Below are positions 17,390 to 30,953 of a DNA stretch of 64,000 bases, piece after piece (positions within the stretch are counted from its first letter, which is position 1; the number at the start of each line of letters is the position of its first letter). The stretch is from Epiperipatus broadwayi (Eukaryota; Onychophora; Udeonychophora; Euonychophora; Peripatidae): contig JAQFVV010006472.1 of assembly GCA_028023455.1 (NCBI GenBank), forward strand, positions 51,001-115,000, written 5' to 3'. The position numbers and the translations under genes were made by a program. The notes under the pieces were generated by a model. The model saw only the letters and a program-made list of their open reading frames with translations. It was not told the DNA's origin and did no database searches.

Positions 17390-18173
17390 ACCTAGTCATT
17401 TACTTTGGATGGCATCATATTGAAGCTAATATCATAATACAAATAATCCTGTTCCATCTCAGTTTCTAAACAATGGAACTCTTGTTCCTCTCTATTCTCT
17501 ACCTTTAACTCTTTATTATTAATTTGTTGACATTTGTTAAATTTAGTTTGTAAAACTTTATCTTTGTTCTGGAATTCTAATCTGTACCTTTAAATTTTAG
17601 CCTCCATCATTTGGGTACAATTTTATGCACTTTTCAAACCATCTTCTAGCTTATTGATTTATATTTGCATTTGATTTTGAATTTATTCCACTTTAATCTC
17701 TAGTTTACTAAATTTAACTTTTAACCATATATTTTATCTTAGCCCATTTTCATTTCATGAACCATTTCTACATGCTCATGCTTGATTTCTTGTTTTAGTC
17801 TACTTTCTAACTCATATTGATCCTCTTCAATTTTTATTACTAAGATTTCCTGGCCTTCCTTCATGTCTAATTTAAGCTCTTCTTGGTGTTGCTTCAACTC
17901 TTGTTAAATATTTCTGACTCTGTTTACACTTTTCCCGATTTATCTTAATAATATTCAGTAAAAATCTCCTGATAACTTTTCCTGACTTTGTTTCAATTCT
18001 TATTTAAATATTTCCTGCTATTGTTTCAATTCTTGGGTAAATTCTTGTTTCAGTATTTCCTGGATTTCATTGATCTTAATCATTGTGCTCTGTAACATTG
18101 CCATGATAGATTCATTTTCATCATTTTTTGATGTGGCAAAGACTTCATTAACTTCTCTTTCCTGTCCTAACAT
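17390..18173 (-). pseudogene. Coiled-coil gag-like relic
   Basis: Reading the minus strand from ATG at 18173, one frame gives MLGQEREVNEVFATS, then long Gln/Glu/Lys-rich heptad-like stretches (EIQEILKQEFTQELKQ, ELKQHQEELKLDMKEGQE, ELESRLKQEIKHEHVEMVHE) interrupted by about a dozen stops. Repeating Q/E/K-rich helices of this kind occur in gag proteins of some Gypsy-type LTR retrotransposons. No protease, reverse transcriptase, integrase or LTR was found nearby. A decayed host coiled-coil gene is the alternative. Confidence 0.5.
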
Positions 18174-20337
18174 ATCTAACTCTTTTTATTTGCCATAATT
18201 TATTTTATATTTATATTTATTATTTTATCTCAGACCAAACAAAATGAATAACTTGTTTTCTCTACTATGCTTTATATGCTGAATTCTACAAATTAATTAA
18301 ATTTCTATTTATTTACATTTCAATTTAGGTAAGAAACTCTTTCAATATAAAATACCACAATACCACTATTTCTCAATAATGATTAATTTACCTATTCACA
18401 TGCATATCATCCCTAACTAATGTATTATATTCTTCACCATTTATCTTATATAATGTATAACATAGCTTAAATTTCATGAATATGTTCAAAAGACATTGTG
18501 TTATAGTGACCATTAATGTTGACCATCTATTTTCCAAAATAACTAGAATATAATACCTTCAATAAAATAAGCTAACTTCAAATTCTTTTTATTATTTGTT
18601 TTACAGTTGTTTCATGGGTAAAATTTAATAATATTTATTAGTAATAAGCCCACATTCCACTGGTATTTACTTACATACAGCACATATCTAGTGCTTTGAA
18701 GTCACAAATGTAAACTTTTTTTCTTATTAAGTGGCAAGTCTAGGCATCATCATCTGATACTTTGCCTTCACATGATCCTTTTTGGCATATTTACAAAACA
18801 TTTTATTTATAAAGTATTTTATAACTTTTCTATTTCTCAACTTAAGTATTCTTCCACCTTTATTTTTCAAAAAACAATTCAACAACCCACTTTAAATTCA
18901 AACCTTTAATGAAGCACAACCACAAATTTAAAAATTATTGTCTATTGTGTCATTAATCTGTTTAATCTAATATTATTATACACAAAAATATATGATATTA
19001 ATTATGATCATTAATCAAATATTTTAATTCTATCTACCCATTATTATATGATTTTAAGTCTCTCACAAGTCATGGATAAATACTCAGGCCAATGTTGAGT
19101 AGCTAAAAATGTGAAGGAAATATAATAGAGACTGCCAAAATGTAAAGGTAAAATAAATGCTGCTCACTGAATAACTTGCATATTTGAATAATCATAAATA
19201 TAATAGAAAATATTACAAATGAGCTGGGCTAGCCATCCTGCAATTACTTCATAGATTTGGGCAGCTAAATATAATAAATAAGATCATGAACCAATTGGTT
19301 TTCTTCACTTAGCCACTAAATAATTGGGAAAACTAAAATATACTACATAAATAAACAAATGAATTATTCCATAAATGTGCTCTATATATATAACATTTGT
19401 AAATACATGCTTATTAAATTAGGTCATGTGACATCTGACTTGATTTGTTTTGTAATTTTATTTTTTGCTATGATGGCTTTGGCAATTTTATATTGCTAAA
19501 GATATTAATATATGGTGTATCTGAACTTGGTTCAGTCCCATATGGCTATTTAAGTTAGATAGCTGGATTGGAAGATGTATGGATGTCTAAAAATTTCAGA
19601 TTTTCTACTTAATAGTTATACATTAGATAAAGTGCTGGGCTTGTCCTGGTATTTTTATTTTAATGATTAAATATCCTAGAACCTCACTGAGGATGCAAAT
19701 AGCAGAACCTGGTTTGAGGTTGGGGATATTATACAAAGCATGTTAAGAACTTGTTTTATGAGCTCTATATATAACATTATTCATTATACAAAATATTCTT
19801 CATATGAGTCTTATCATATCTATATTTATAGCAAATGATACTTCTAATAAAATCTTTCTATATAAATATACTTATTTGTACATACTCTTTAGATACCTTA
19901 TTTAATTATACCAGCATAGACTGGACTTGAAATCGATAAGACTTATGAAATATATAACATTTTTATATTTTAATATTATAGATACTATTAATTAATAACT
20001 TATCTCCAAAATGCATTAAATATACACATACATGCCTCAGTTTTAAATACTAAATTATAACAATGCAATTTAAATATGCTACCTGTATAAACATTTTATT
20101 ATTGTTTTCTTTTAGTAAGAGTGTCAACCAAACCTCAAATTTTTGAATAGACTCTAATGATGAAAATTTTTACTACAACACCATGTTTGATTTTTTTTTT
20201 TGTAATTAAATCTTTTTTACATATATTACAAAATTTATTTATAGGCTATATTATAAATATTTAAGCTTTCTAGTAATTAAATTTCTAAAACATGAAAAAT
20301 TAATGTTTTTCTGAAGGTTTGTGATGATGGTGTTCTA
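18174..20337. other. AT-rich DNA; one moderately complex patch
   Basis: No gene recognised. 18640-18790 and 19430-19740 have somewhat higher complexity and may be old repeats. The latter includes GAACTTGGTTCAGTCCC, SINE-like in flavour but without clear promoter boxes. Confidence 0.35.
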
Positions 20338-20504
20338 GCTGTATTGTTATATTGGACTATTTCCATCATCTAATATGTGTGTTGAATGTCTTTAGAAAAG
20401 TTTAATTTTAGTTAAATATTCCAAATGCATTCAACTGTTAGTAATATCACAGCAAACCAACACACATATTAGATGATGGAAATAGTTCAATATAAAAATA
20501 CAGC
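20338..20504. repeat. 47-bp inverted repeat (MITE-like hairpin)
   Basis: The arms 20338-20384 and 20458-20504 are reverse complements with a few mismatches; both contain ATTTCCATCATCTAATATGT or its complement. The spacer is about 73 bp. A small foldback or MITE remnant is likely. Confidence 0.85.
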
Positions 20505-22590
20505 ATGAAAAATTAATATTTTAAAATTGTAAAAATAAGTATCTAACTGACAGTCTTACTGATAACAAAGGCAAACATTGTTATTGGCTTCATGATGTCT
20601 ATTCAAAAAAGTTAAAAGATTGAAATATTAGATATTAGAATTTTATGTTATTAAAAACTAATATATTTAGAATTAGATATCATCAAAAAAACAAAAAAAA
20701 ATCTATAAGTTTATAAATTATTAATTTTTATTAAAATATTTATCTTACAGTTTTTACAAAAATGATTTTTCTTTTAGTCTCTAAGACTTTTCTGTGGTAA
20801 TTTCCTGTTTTTGTAATGAACATTGTATACTTTCTAAGAGTTGTCTTTTTAAAAATGAAATGTTTTCAAAGACAATCCCCCTAATGACATAGTTTTTGTT
20901 TAATAATAAGTCTAATACTAAAATATTGGGTCATAATCATTAACAATTACTGAAAATCATGTTTTGTGTGAAATTTAGTCTCAGGAGAAATAAATCTAAA
21001 GGATCAGCCAATTACAAATTGCCACCTCTTTCATAGCTTTGTCAGAACAATAGAGTGTGCTGTCAATCACAGACAAAAGTCCATAAAGGTCCATATACTG
21101 CTAACATCTCTTGGAATTTTTTTAAATTAATACATTAAATATGAAAGTTTTGTAGAAAGAATCACTGCAGCCTGTCACACACTATAATTTAACATATACA
21201 ATGCTTTAAAACAATATATAAAAGTAGCAATCACAGTACAAGTATGCCACCTAAAATTACAAATATGATAATACTATCACAGCTTACTTTTGTGAAATAG
21301 TTAAACTATGGGATAACTTTAGATTTGGTTTACATAATATGAAAATTTACATTTAATAAGCTAGCCATTTATAAATATTATTATATGCTAAATTCTTCAT
21401 AACCCTGAGATATCATTATTATTTACTAATATGCATTCATTGTGTTTCTTAGATATTGTAAATATTCTGTTGACATTAAAAAATCTCAATGATTATTATA
21501 TAATGACTATCCTTTAATAAAAGTTCCCAAGCTAATATTACATCTGTCACTATTTGGTTAACCTTATTTGTTGTTTTCTTAGTTACAATAAGTGGGTAAC
21601 GTTTCCTGGAAAATTTTTGTTCTGGGGAAATGAGAAATTTAAAATTAATATGCTTGGCAATTTCAGGAAGAAATCATGTGAAATTTAAAAAAGTTAAATT
21701 ATAACGGAAATTTTAAAAATTTGAAAAATGGTAAAATAAAAATGTTTTCAAAAAATCAAATTTAATTCAAAATTTTAAAAAAACCTTCAATAAATGCAAA
21801 ACATACAATAAACATGGATTTCATTTGTTATTTGTTCAAAAAATAACATTTTAAAAAGGACAGACAATCCAGGAAAAAGTCATTCGAATATTATATTTTT
21901 TTGAACAAAAATACTTTTCACTTTCAATTGAGTCACTCGAAGATGATCTTTTTTGATCAAAAAATACTATTTTACTTTCAATTGAGATGAGATGTTAGTG
22001 TTATCAAAGTATCCAACAATTTTTGGAGACTTTTTTGTTATATGTCCTGTACTTTTATATATTTGCCATTCAGTTTGTAGATTTTTTGTTGGATTGTCTG
22101 ACGTTTTTTATCTTTTTTTTTTTTTAAGTGTAGTACTGATAGCATCAGCCAATCTAACATTTATATCACAAACTTGCCCATTATCTTTTTTCACATGAAT
22201 CTTCATGCTTGAGTTTCCTTTTCAACTCTATCGCATTCAACATATTTGTTGAATAACTTATTAAAAATCTTAATAGCATAACAAGTAATTGCAAAGTTTG
22301 ATGATGAAGGCAAATCTTCTGCAGCACTAAATTGTAAATCCACTGTTTGAAAAAATTTTGTTAAAGACACATCAGTGAAGAATTTATTAGCTTCATGCTC
22401 CCAAATCAAAATGCTTTAGATTTGCCTATATAATTAAGAAAAATAGGTTAGAGATAAGAGGGTCCCTCTTATTTTTATAAAGTCGAATCTCATGTTATGA
22501 TTTGTAGAGGTCTCTTGCTAAAAATTAAGCACTCAAGGCACATGTACTAAAGCTTTAGCTTTATATAAGTATTACATACTGACATTGCGC
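20505..22590. other. AT-rich DNA with a short tandem near 21.9 kb
   Basis: Mostly featureless. At 21888-21985 a diverged unit (TTTTTTGA.CAAAAATACT followed by TTTCACTTTCAATTGAG) occurs twice in tandem. Open frames at 21992-22198 and 22203-22409 show no domain; the latter may be a decayed tail of the neighbouring hAT relic. Confidence 0.35.
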
Positions 22591-23955
22591 TTAATAAGAA
22601 TTAATATTTATAACTTTAAATTGATATATAAAATAAAATTTCAAAACCTCTAACAACTGTTTTGAAATATTATCCTCATTTTTACATAAAGAGACAAATA
22701 AAAACTTCAAAATTGCATTGGCCATACCAAGATTTGCATTATGTCTTTCCAACATTTCAACAGCTATTTTAATTGGCTTAATGCATTGCAAATATTCCTT
22801 AATACTGGAACATTATTAGCCTCCAATAATGTTAAAGAACCCAAGTCTTTTAATGCCTCTCAAACTGAGTCAACTATTTTAGGGATCTTTCAACCATAGT
22901 CACAATGATATTCCATCTGATATTGCAATTTAGAATCAAATTTAATTATTTACCATGCTTTACCTTGATACAATCTTATAATATTGAGGTTTTATTGGTG
23001 AAGTTCTAAAAAACTTAACAAATCCTCATAATATTTGCAATACAGGTTCAATATCTTCTATTTCACATCTTTGGATTAAAGCATCACTTGGTTTATTATC
23101 AATATTGGATTCGGAAAAGTTATCATTATGAGCTACATTTATTTTTAATGCTATCAGTTTGATAAAAATTATAACTTTCAATTTTTTAAAAAATTACACC
23201 TATTACAGCTAAATTTATGTCATGATTATAACATAATTGGTTAATATATTCACACAATATTCCCATATTTTATCAACAGTAGTTGATGTGACTACATCTG
23301 ATACATTTATGACAAAATCAAATACTTTTGAATTGACTAATTCAATTATTGTAACAGCTATACAATCTTCTACAATACTTATTAATCCTAAATTAATGTA
23401 TGAATTATTAAAATGGCTGTTTGTGTCTAAGTACTGCCAGTTCCTTAAAGTCATCCACTCATTTAATATAAGGCTGAATTTTGGCAAGTATCTTCATGAG
23501 ATTTTAATTTTAGCCACTATTTTACATTTTGCAAACTTATAAAAACTCATGAATTAATTTCATTACATTATTTTTCCCATTGGTAAATTATATTGCTTAT
23601 ATTTGAATGTTTGGTGAATTATGAATAATTCACTTTTAGATATTCCTTGGATTGAAAATTTAGAAACTGCTGCATGTTTTGCTACTAATTCTGACATAGA
23701 TTGCTTTTTAGTAAAAACTGATTAGAGTTGATGATTGATTCATCAGTTTTGTCAAAACCAGAAATTTGATCACCATTTGCATTTGATTTCATTAAATTAA
23801 TTTTGGGAACATGTTGCAAATGCCTTATTATGTTGCTAAGTTGATAATCCTTACAACTTAACTTATTTACACATTTGGCTTTTTCACATCTTTTTTTCAT
23901 TTGTGAAATATATCCACACAGATTCTGCCATGGGTATTTTTAATTGCTTATAAAA
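22591..23955 (-). pseudogene. hAT-family transposase relic with BED zinc finger
   Basis: On the minus strand the order is: a BED-type start (ESVWIYFTNEKK near 23930; CVNKLSCK and SNIIRHLQHV in 23900-23685), a catalytic-core block (SLILNEWMTLRNWQYLD and SHFNNSYINLGLISI, then DVVTSTTVD) at 23487-23215, an RWN motif (ILNCNIRWNIIVTMVERSLK) near 22950-22890, and CIKPIKIAVEMLERHNANLG at 22791-22591. These match hAT transposases in order and spacing. The first catalytic Asp equivalent is N (LNEW), and the frame is broken many times. Terminal inverted repeats and an 8-bp duplication were not found. Confidence 0.72.
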
Positions 23956-24984
23956 TTTATTCTTTACAAAAAAATAGTTTTAATAAAAAACATTTAAAAT
24001 ATTATTACATATTATGTTATAAGATATTAGATATATCAAAAGTCAAGAGGTTATAATTTTTGAAAATTTGTGAGTCTAGTGTTAAAATAATAATTATATT
24101 AGCCTCTATTTATTAAAATTATCCTTCAGCTATTTAGAATATTTTGATATTTTTTACACATGGATATTGTTGTTTTATTGTTTATCATTTGTTTGAAAAC
24201 TTTATTGTTACTTTAATAAACTGTTTTCTTATATATATTACATAGTTTTGGTTTTTCACCTTCAAAATAAAAAGATAAGAGAAAACCCATTGTATGTATA
24301 ATATACCTAAATATAAAACAGACTTAAAGGGCAGCATATCTCCACAAATACAAGGAAGCACAACCAATTGCAAAGCTTATTACACTGATCTAATTTCTTT
24401 TTTCAATTACAATATTACAACTGTAAAATGAAAATCAGGATAACCCACCAATGAAATGCTACCCACCTAAACTACACTTAACACCCTCACGTGAGCATAT
24501 TACAGAATAGCAGCTCAGACAAAAAATGTTTGGAACTTAAAAGAAGCACAATATACACACAAATGCATTTCATAATCAAACAGCTTCATTGTTATGCAAA
24601 ATAATATTATTTTATTTTTTATTAAAATGTTATCTTTTGTTAATACACATTGCCGTTCATATTAAAATACATAAATTTGTAGGAGATTTCAATTTAAGAC
24701 TTTGTAATGAGTGATTATATACATGGTATTAGTATAGATCCCTCCCCCCAAGAAATTTTTTGTTTTTTCCTACAAAATGAGAAACAAAACAAAAACGTTT
24801 TAATGTTGTAATATTGTATTTATATTATTAGGAAAGAAAACTACCCTTCTTAAACAGATATCTTTTACCTAGGATTTGGATTTTTATAAATTGTCTGATT
24901 GTTCTAAAATTAGTCATATAATAGTGTTTACAATGTATATATATATATATATTTTGCATGAATTATATATATATATATATGAAT

Positions 24985-25023
<39 letters not shown>

Positions 25024-25854
25024 TCATGAAATTAGTATAAATTGATCAAATTTTGTTAATATTTTTTTTTTTGTTTTCAGTCTTTATACAATGTCATTAT
25101 TAAATAAATACTTGAAAAGAAATGAATATATAATCTAGTATTTATATTTTTATAAAGGAAAGACCCCCTAAATGGTTGTTTTTCACCCAGAACTTACATC
25201 ATGTAGAGGCTGTGAAGAATGTTTATTTTAACTAAAAAATATTAATAATGCCTTGTAAATATATACAATATGTCATTTTATTGGAAATTTTATGTAATTA
25301 ATTAATTAAAAATTCATTTTAAAATGTCATATTTCAAAAGTTACATATTAAAATTTACAGATTTTGAATAAATTTAAAATTATTAACAGTAAAATATTTA
25401 AATTCTTTATTTTTTTATTTTTACTTTATGATAGTGATTGAATTTTTTTAATGTTTTTTGTTTATTATAGTATGCTAGTTGTATAATGCATATTTTACCT
25501 TTGCTATTATGTCTTCTAATGTTATTGTGAAAATTTTATCTTCAACCAAAATATAAAAAAATTTTCAATATAGCATGTTAGTAGTCCAAATATTTTGAAT
25601 TGATTTTCACAATATCTTGTTTTTAAAAATTGATTTTATGTAAAATTTTAAATTATACCTATATTATTCTTTTAAAATTTGTGCATTTTCATTTCATTCA
25701 ATTTTACTACACCATTTCCAAAGATGGAATTTATTCAGCACTTATATTACTTGATTATTTCTAAATATATTTATTTTTACTTTTTATCAATGGATATAAA
25801 AACATTATAAACCTTATATGAAATCTTTATATATATATAAAGATTTTTTATATA

Positions 25855-25886
<32 letters not shown>

Positions 25887-26214
25887 CAATCACTCAATAT
25901 TATGTTTGCCTAGAATTCTATCTTGTGTATAAAAATAAAGTCTGAATTTCAAACAGCATGACCTCTTGGATGTGCTATTTACAATCCATACTTTATCTTT
26001 ATTTACAATGTTGTGTTACTGAAAAAACATAACATTTGGAGGGAATGATTGGCATTTTATATTTGAATTTTCATCTAGAAATATGCAATAGATTTATTAT
26101 ATATAAAATCCCAAATTAATCTTAAAAGTTTCAATCATCACATTTCTTTATTTTCTTTTGGCATTCCAATCACATTTATGTGGAGTTATATTAATTTGAC
26201 CTAGCCCATGTTTA
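23956..26214. other. AT-rich DNA with (TA)n/(TG)n tracts
   Basis: No gene recognised. Alternating TA/TG microsatellites lie at about 24937-25022 and 25855-25886. Confidence 0.45.
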
Positions 26215-26567
26215 TTGTTCCAGATTTTGTTGTGTACAATTTATATGATTACAGACTTTAGCTTTACCCAATTTGTGGGATATATAAGAATAAACCTTTT
26301 CATTTGATCCTTTTATATCATTCATATTTTAGCATCCAGAGTGTGAGCATGTAAAATAAAGTCTCTTTTGTTCATTTTATTCTATTACAGATTTGGTGAA
26401 CAAAGATGTGGAGCATTAGAAAATAGGTCCTCTATGTTTTCATTTTATTATGTTTAAGATATGGTGCTTAAATATGTAGTGCATTATTTTCATTTTATAC
26501 CATTACAGATTTTGTGCCCCACTTTGTGAGATGTAACAAAGCATTTCTCATTACTCCATTTTATTCC

Positions 26568-26575
<8 letters not shown>
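26215..26575. repeat. Degenerate ~80-bp tandem repeats
   Basis: The phrase TTTCATTTTAT..CCATTACAGATTTTGTG, or a recognisable variant, recurs about every 70-90 bp (near 26220, 26360, 26440, 26490 and 26560), each followed by a GTG-containing segment. This suggests an old, diverged tandem array. The call is by eye. Confidence 0.5.
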
Positions 26576-26606
<31 letters not shown>

Positions 26607-26618
26607 AATAAAATGGAT
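26559..26618. repeat. (TA)n hairpin bounded by an inverted repeat
   Basis: CCATTTTATTCCAT on the left and ATGGAATAAAATGG on the right enclose a TA tract, so the whole segment can fold on itself. Confidence 0.85.
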
Positions 26619-27175
26619 ATATATATGGGAATAAAGGGGAGTAAGTTGTAACCTGACAAGATGTATTGGAACAAATGTTCCTCATCAAGCATGATAATAC
26701 CTATGGATTTTCCACATAATACATATATTCTTATAGAAAACATAATATCTAATTATAATTAGTCAAATATCAGGTTCTTATATCACCTTAAATATTATCT
26801 CAGGTTTTATTTTTATTTAAAATTTAGGTTCTTTTTACAATTCTTAAATAATTTCATCTCAAGTTTCTAAATGTCTATATCTCCAGGTTCAAAATTAAAA
26901 TGCACTTGGAACAAGAAAAATAAATGCTTACATGTTAGACCTGCAGTGCCTTTTCACATTTATATCAATCTGACAACTTTCTAATATTTTAATCTGACCA
27001 AAATAATGTGTACACTTGGATCTTCTATAAATTTAAAATGATAAATTCATCAAAATGGACCATATGAACATGATACTTTCACAAGATTTACAAAGTTTTT
27101 GGCAGCTTGAATACTTATGTGAAAAAGCATAGTATGTCTAATATCTGTTGCAGGACTAATACTAAAACAATTACT

Positions 27176-27836
27176 AACTTACAAAAATACTGTAAAATAT
27201 TACCAAAAAACCCTGAACTATGCAAATACTATACTTATTGTGTAATATATAACAGTAATTGTCATGATGAAACAATCAATCTGTCTATTCTACTGTATTT
27301 TAAGTGGATCAACTTTTTTGGCCCAAATAGGAGACTTAAACTAAAAGTTTTTCCACCAAAATGGATATTTACTTAACATGTCATTGTGCATTTTTAACAA
27401 TAATAAAAATACAACTTTGACAACAAAAAAACATAAAATATGATGTGGAATATTAATTTCTAAGAATACTAAAAATATGAATTTCACAAAAATATTCGAT
27501 CTTAAAAGGCACATTTTTGAAAACAGTAAAAATATTGATTTGATATACAAAATTATGCAAAATATGGCATGCCATTATACAATTCCCAAATTTTACTTTA
27601 AATATGAACAAAACAATCACTAAATTACAAAAATAGTTTAAAATATCAAAAAACAGCAAAATATATACATACAGTACTTATCATGTAATATATAACAGTA
27701 ATTGTCATGATGAAACAAACAATTTGTCTTTTTTACTTTATTTTAAGTGGATCCACTTTTTTGGCCCAAAATGGAAACTTCAACTAAATTGTTTTCTCCC
27801 AAAATGAACATTTACTTAACATGTGATTGTGTAGTA
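27176..27836 (+). repeat. Diverged ~215-bp direct repeats, period ~445 bp
   Basis: 27176-27394 and 27621-27836 share an aligned sequence including AACAGTAATTGTCATGATGA and TTTTTTGGCCCAAA. They lie just downstream (minus strand) of the Merlin-type relic and may belong to the same element or a satellite. Small open frames here (27107-27376, 27341-27659) have no domain. Confidence 0.75.
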
Positions 27837-27939
27837 TATCATGTGAATGGGATTTTCCCCCAAAATAGTAATAAATAAATGTATTTTTATAACCAAAAAA
27901 AAAAAATAATCAAACAAAAAAAGAAATATATAATTCAAA

Positions 27940-28830
27940 CACTTTCATTAATTTTTCATTCTGGTTGAGAAATCTTTTTGGTATCATTCAATATGCAAAT
28001 GAATGCATTGTCATCTTTATAAAATCTCTGCCACATAACTTCAGCCAAATATGAATCTACATGTTGCCATGATGTCCCTCACTGCTGCTTATTATGCCAT
28101 TTTGTTAAACCCCAAAGTCTTACAGTGTTTTGTGTATAAACCAGTTTCTGGATTCACAAAATTATATTTGTGGTTCACACAAAAATAATTGTAACTGGCA
28201 TTTCTCAATTCATCACTTTGATAGGTCTTGCAACAATCTGAATATATGATGGAACTCTCTTCTACATTCTGATTGAAGGCTTTGATCAGAGTAGCCACTG
28301 TCCAATCATTAATTCTAGTGATAAAAACACTCATCAGTCTTCCTGCACAAGCCACCAAACATTCACTGTTTAGGAAGAATTCATCCAGCTTGATTTTTTC
28401 TGTTTGAAAGAATGCTCTCATCAATTTTGATGATTTTGTTATGATCTCCAATTTTACATGTTTCTTGTTGTAGCATGGCTTTCATACAAACTTTCTGCAT
28501 ATAGTTATTTCAATCAATTATGGTTTTATCTGCTAAACCAATTACTATTTTTTCCCTTTCTATAGAGCTTAATTTGCAAACTCAACTGTAAATAAAGCAG
28601 ATTGCCATTAGGAGTGGAATTCTTGAACCCTCCAACCTTGTTCCCTTATGAATGCCAATGTTACTTTTACATCCTTGAATGTTACAATGCCATTATTATT
28701 TGATGTGTGTATGTAAAATCTCATACTATGTCCATTCAGCCACATTGTTTTCAAATGGCAGGATTCCTTCTTCTTTAAAATATAATACAGCATTGATTTC
28801 AGTAGTGGATAGCTTCCAAATTGTCACCAT
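27940..28830 (-). pseudogene. Merlin/ISXO2-type (IS1595-like) transposase relic
   Basis: From ATG at 28830 a single minus-strand frame gives TTEINAVLYFKEEGILPF, a Cys pair in WHCNIQGCKSNIG, then HKGTRLEGSRIPLL, KIIKIDES (first catalytic Asp, IDES for the usual IDE), ILPKQ-stop-MFGGLCRKTDECF. After a frameshift near 28310 it continues WTVATLIKAF, IIYSDCCKTY (second Asp) and NHKYNFVNPETGLYTK, the conserved third block. The motif order and about 300-residue length match the ISXO2-like family that includes eukaryotic Merlin transposons. At least seven in-frame stops make it dead. Terminal repeats were not identified. Confidence 0.85.
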
Positions 28831-30860
28831 TTTGTACTGTTTAACAAAAAAAAAACAATTAATTAGGAAATTATGAAAACAAAGTCAAAAGAGAAATACA
28901 AAATCTACATATACTTACTCACTTAAAATCAAAAGAACTGCAGCATGTCAAAAGTACAAATAAAGTAAAAATCATTGAATAAAAATGATGAATGAAACAA
29001 AAATACAATTGAAATATGGACAATAACTAACCTTGAATTAAAACTAAAAATAAAGCTGTTGTCAGAATAAAATCTGGACAATAACTGATAGTGTCAAGAT
29101 ATAAAAAAAAAAAAAAACATGTTTTAATCGGATAAAAAACCATGTTTTGATACAAAATTGGACAACATTGCAGGGTTTATTTGATGTGATCATAAATTTA
29201 GTTACACATTTATTGTGGGTATGAAAAGGTGTACCATCTCTTCTACATTGCAGGTCTAATATGTAAGTACTAAAAAATGATAATGGTAATATACTTTAAA
29301 TCTCTAAATTGTGTCAATTATTCAAGTTACATTCTAAACATTTTATATTTTTTAGCTTTATCATTAAACATTCATACTTTAAGTAAGCAGAAATGTAAAT
29401 ATGTAATAATGAAATATTTAAATACTTAAATAACGTATGGCTAGAAAGTTAAGACTTTTCTAAATATTTTAAGGTTCTTTAGAGTAACTATTTCATGTCT
29501 ATTATCTATAAACATGTCTAAATTTTATACGTTTTTCATAAACCTTCAACAAGTACTAACAAGGGATTATGCAGCAAGTAGAAAAGGTATATTTTATACT
29601 ACCAACTACATTATAAGTGCATTTGAAAAATAAATAAATATAGTATTTATATTCTTATAATGCAGTTAAAATGAATAATAAGCAAAGTAAATAAATAAAT
29701 TATAAGTAAGCATTAAAATGTACTCTTCTAAAATAAGTAATAATAAATTTTATTGAATAAGTTTTTCTGGGTAACAAAAGTGATATTATAATAATGGCAA
29801 TGAAACACAAACTTATTTAATTAATATCAAAAAATATTTATTTATAGCATGTGATAATATTTATACAATAAAATATTTATTTCCAATAAGTACCTTTTTT
29901 AAAAAATTTTAATAAACTAGACTAATAAAATATTAAACTTTACACATGAATATCTCTTTCTATAAAACAATCCTAAAGAATTCCCAATACACACAAATAT
30001 CATCACCCTAAAGGTCTCACTTTTATCTAATCCAATTTTTCTTTAAGTATTATACATACAGAGTAAAACAATATGCCTATATGCAGGCCACCAATAAGAT
30101 ATTATAGATTTATACAGTGAAACTGGTTTTGTGAATCAGAGTGAAGACACCATTTATATCATCTATGATGGGATGAAAAAATAAATATGTTCAATGCTCA
30201 CAATGTATTTTAAATTTAAGTTGTAGAACAGCAAATAATATATTTTAAAGATTAATATGCCTTCAAATATGATATACTAAAATACACATTATATTAAATT
30301 CCAGGAAAAGTGGATAATGAAAAATATGAATAAATAAAATACTAATAGGCACATGGTAATTGTAAGCAGGCAGTGCTGACAAATAAACAATCCATGCTCC
30401 TCCTCATGGATGGATAAAATAAATACAAAAGTAGTATACTATCTACATAAAATTGCCCAAGCAGATATTATTAATAAATAATCTAAACATTACACACACA
30501 CATTCAAATGCATACAACACATCCTTTCAGCCTAACACTCTGTGTACACCAAGAAATCATAATTGCATAATGATAATAATATACAATTTTATAAGCTATC
30601 TCAATTCTCACATACACCAATGTTCATAACACTTTAATTCATAACAATATATAAAAAAGCAGTTATACCCTGTGTACAATAATTCATTTAAACTAAAATG
30701 TCAGATATGAGAACTCTAAATAATAATAAAAATTACATAAAATAAACCTTATTACCTGATTTTTTTTATTCAACTTTGCTTATGTACACATACTGTCATA
30801 GATATATTTTATAATACCATAAATAATAATATCAATTAAATATAAGTATAAATTATAACT

Positions 30861-30900
<40 letters not shown>

Positions 30901-30917
30901 GTTAAAACGAAGATTTG

Positions 30918-30953
<36 letters not shown>

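Noticed and set aside
22203-22409. 68-aa minus-strand frame beside the hAT relic
   Set aside because: Could be the hAT C-terminus, but no dimerisation-domain motif is visible, so it was not added to the hAT call.
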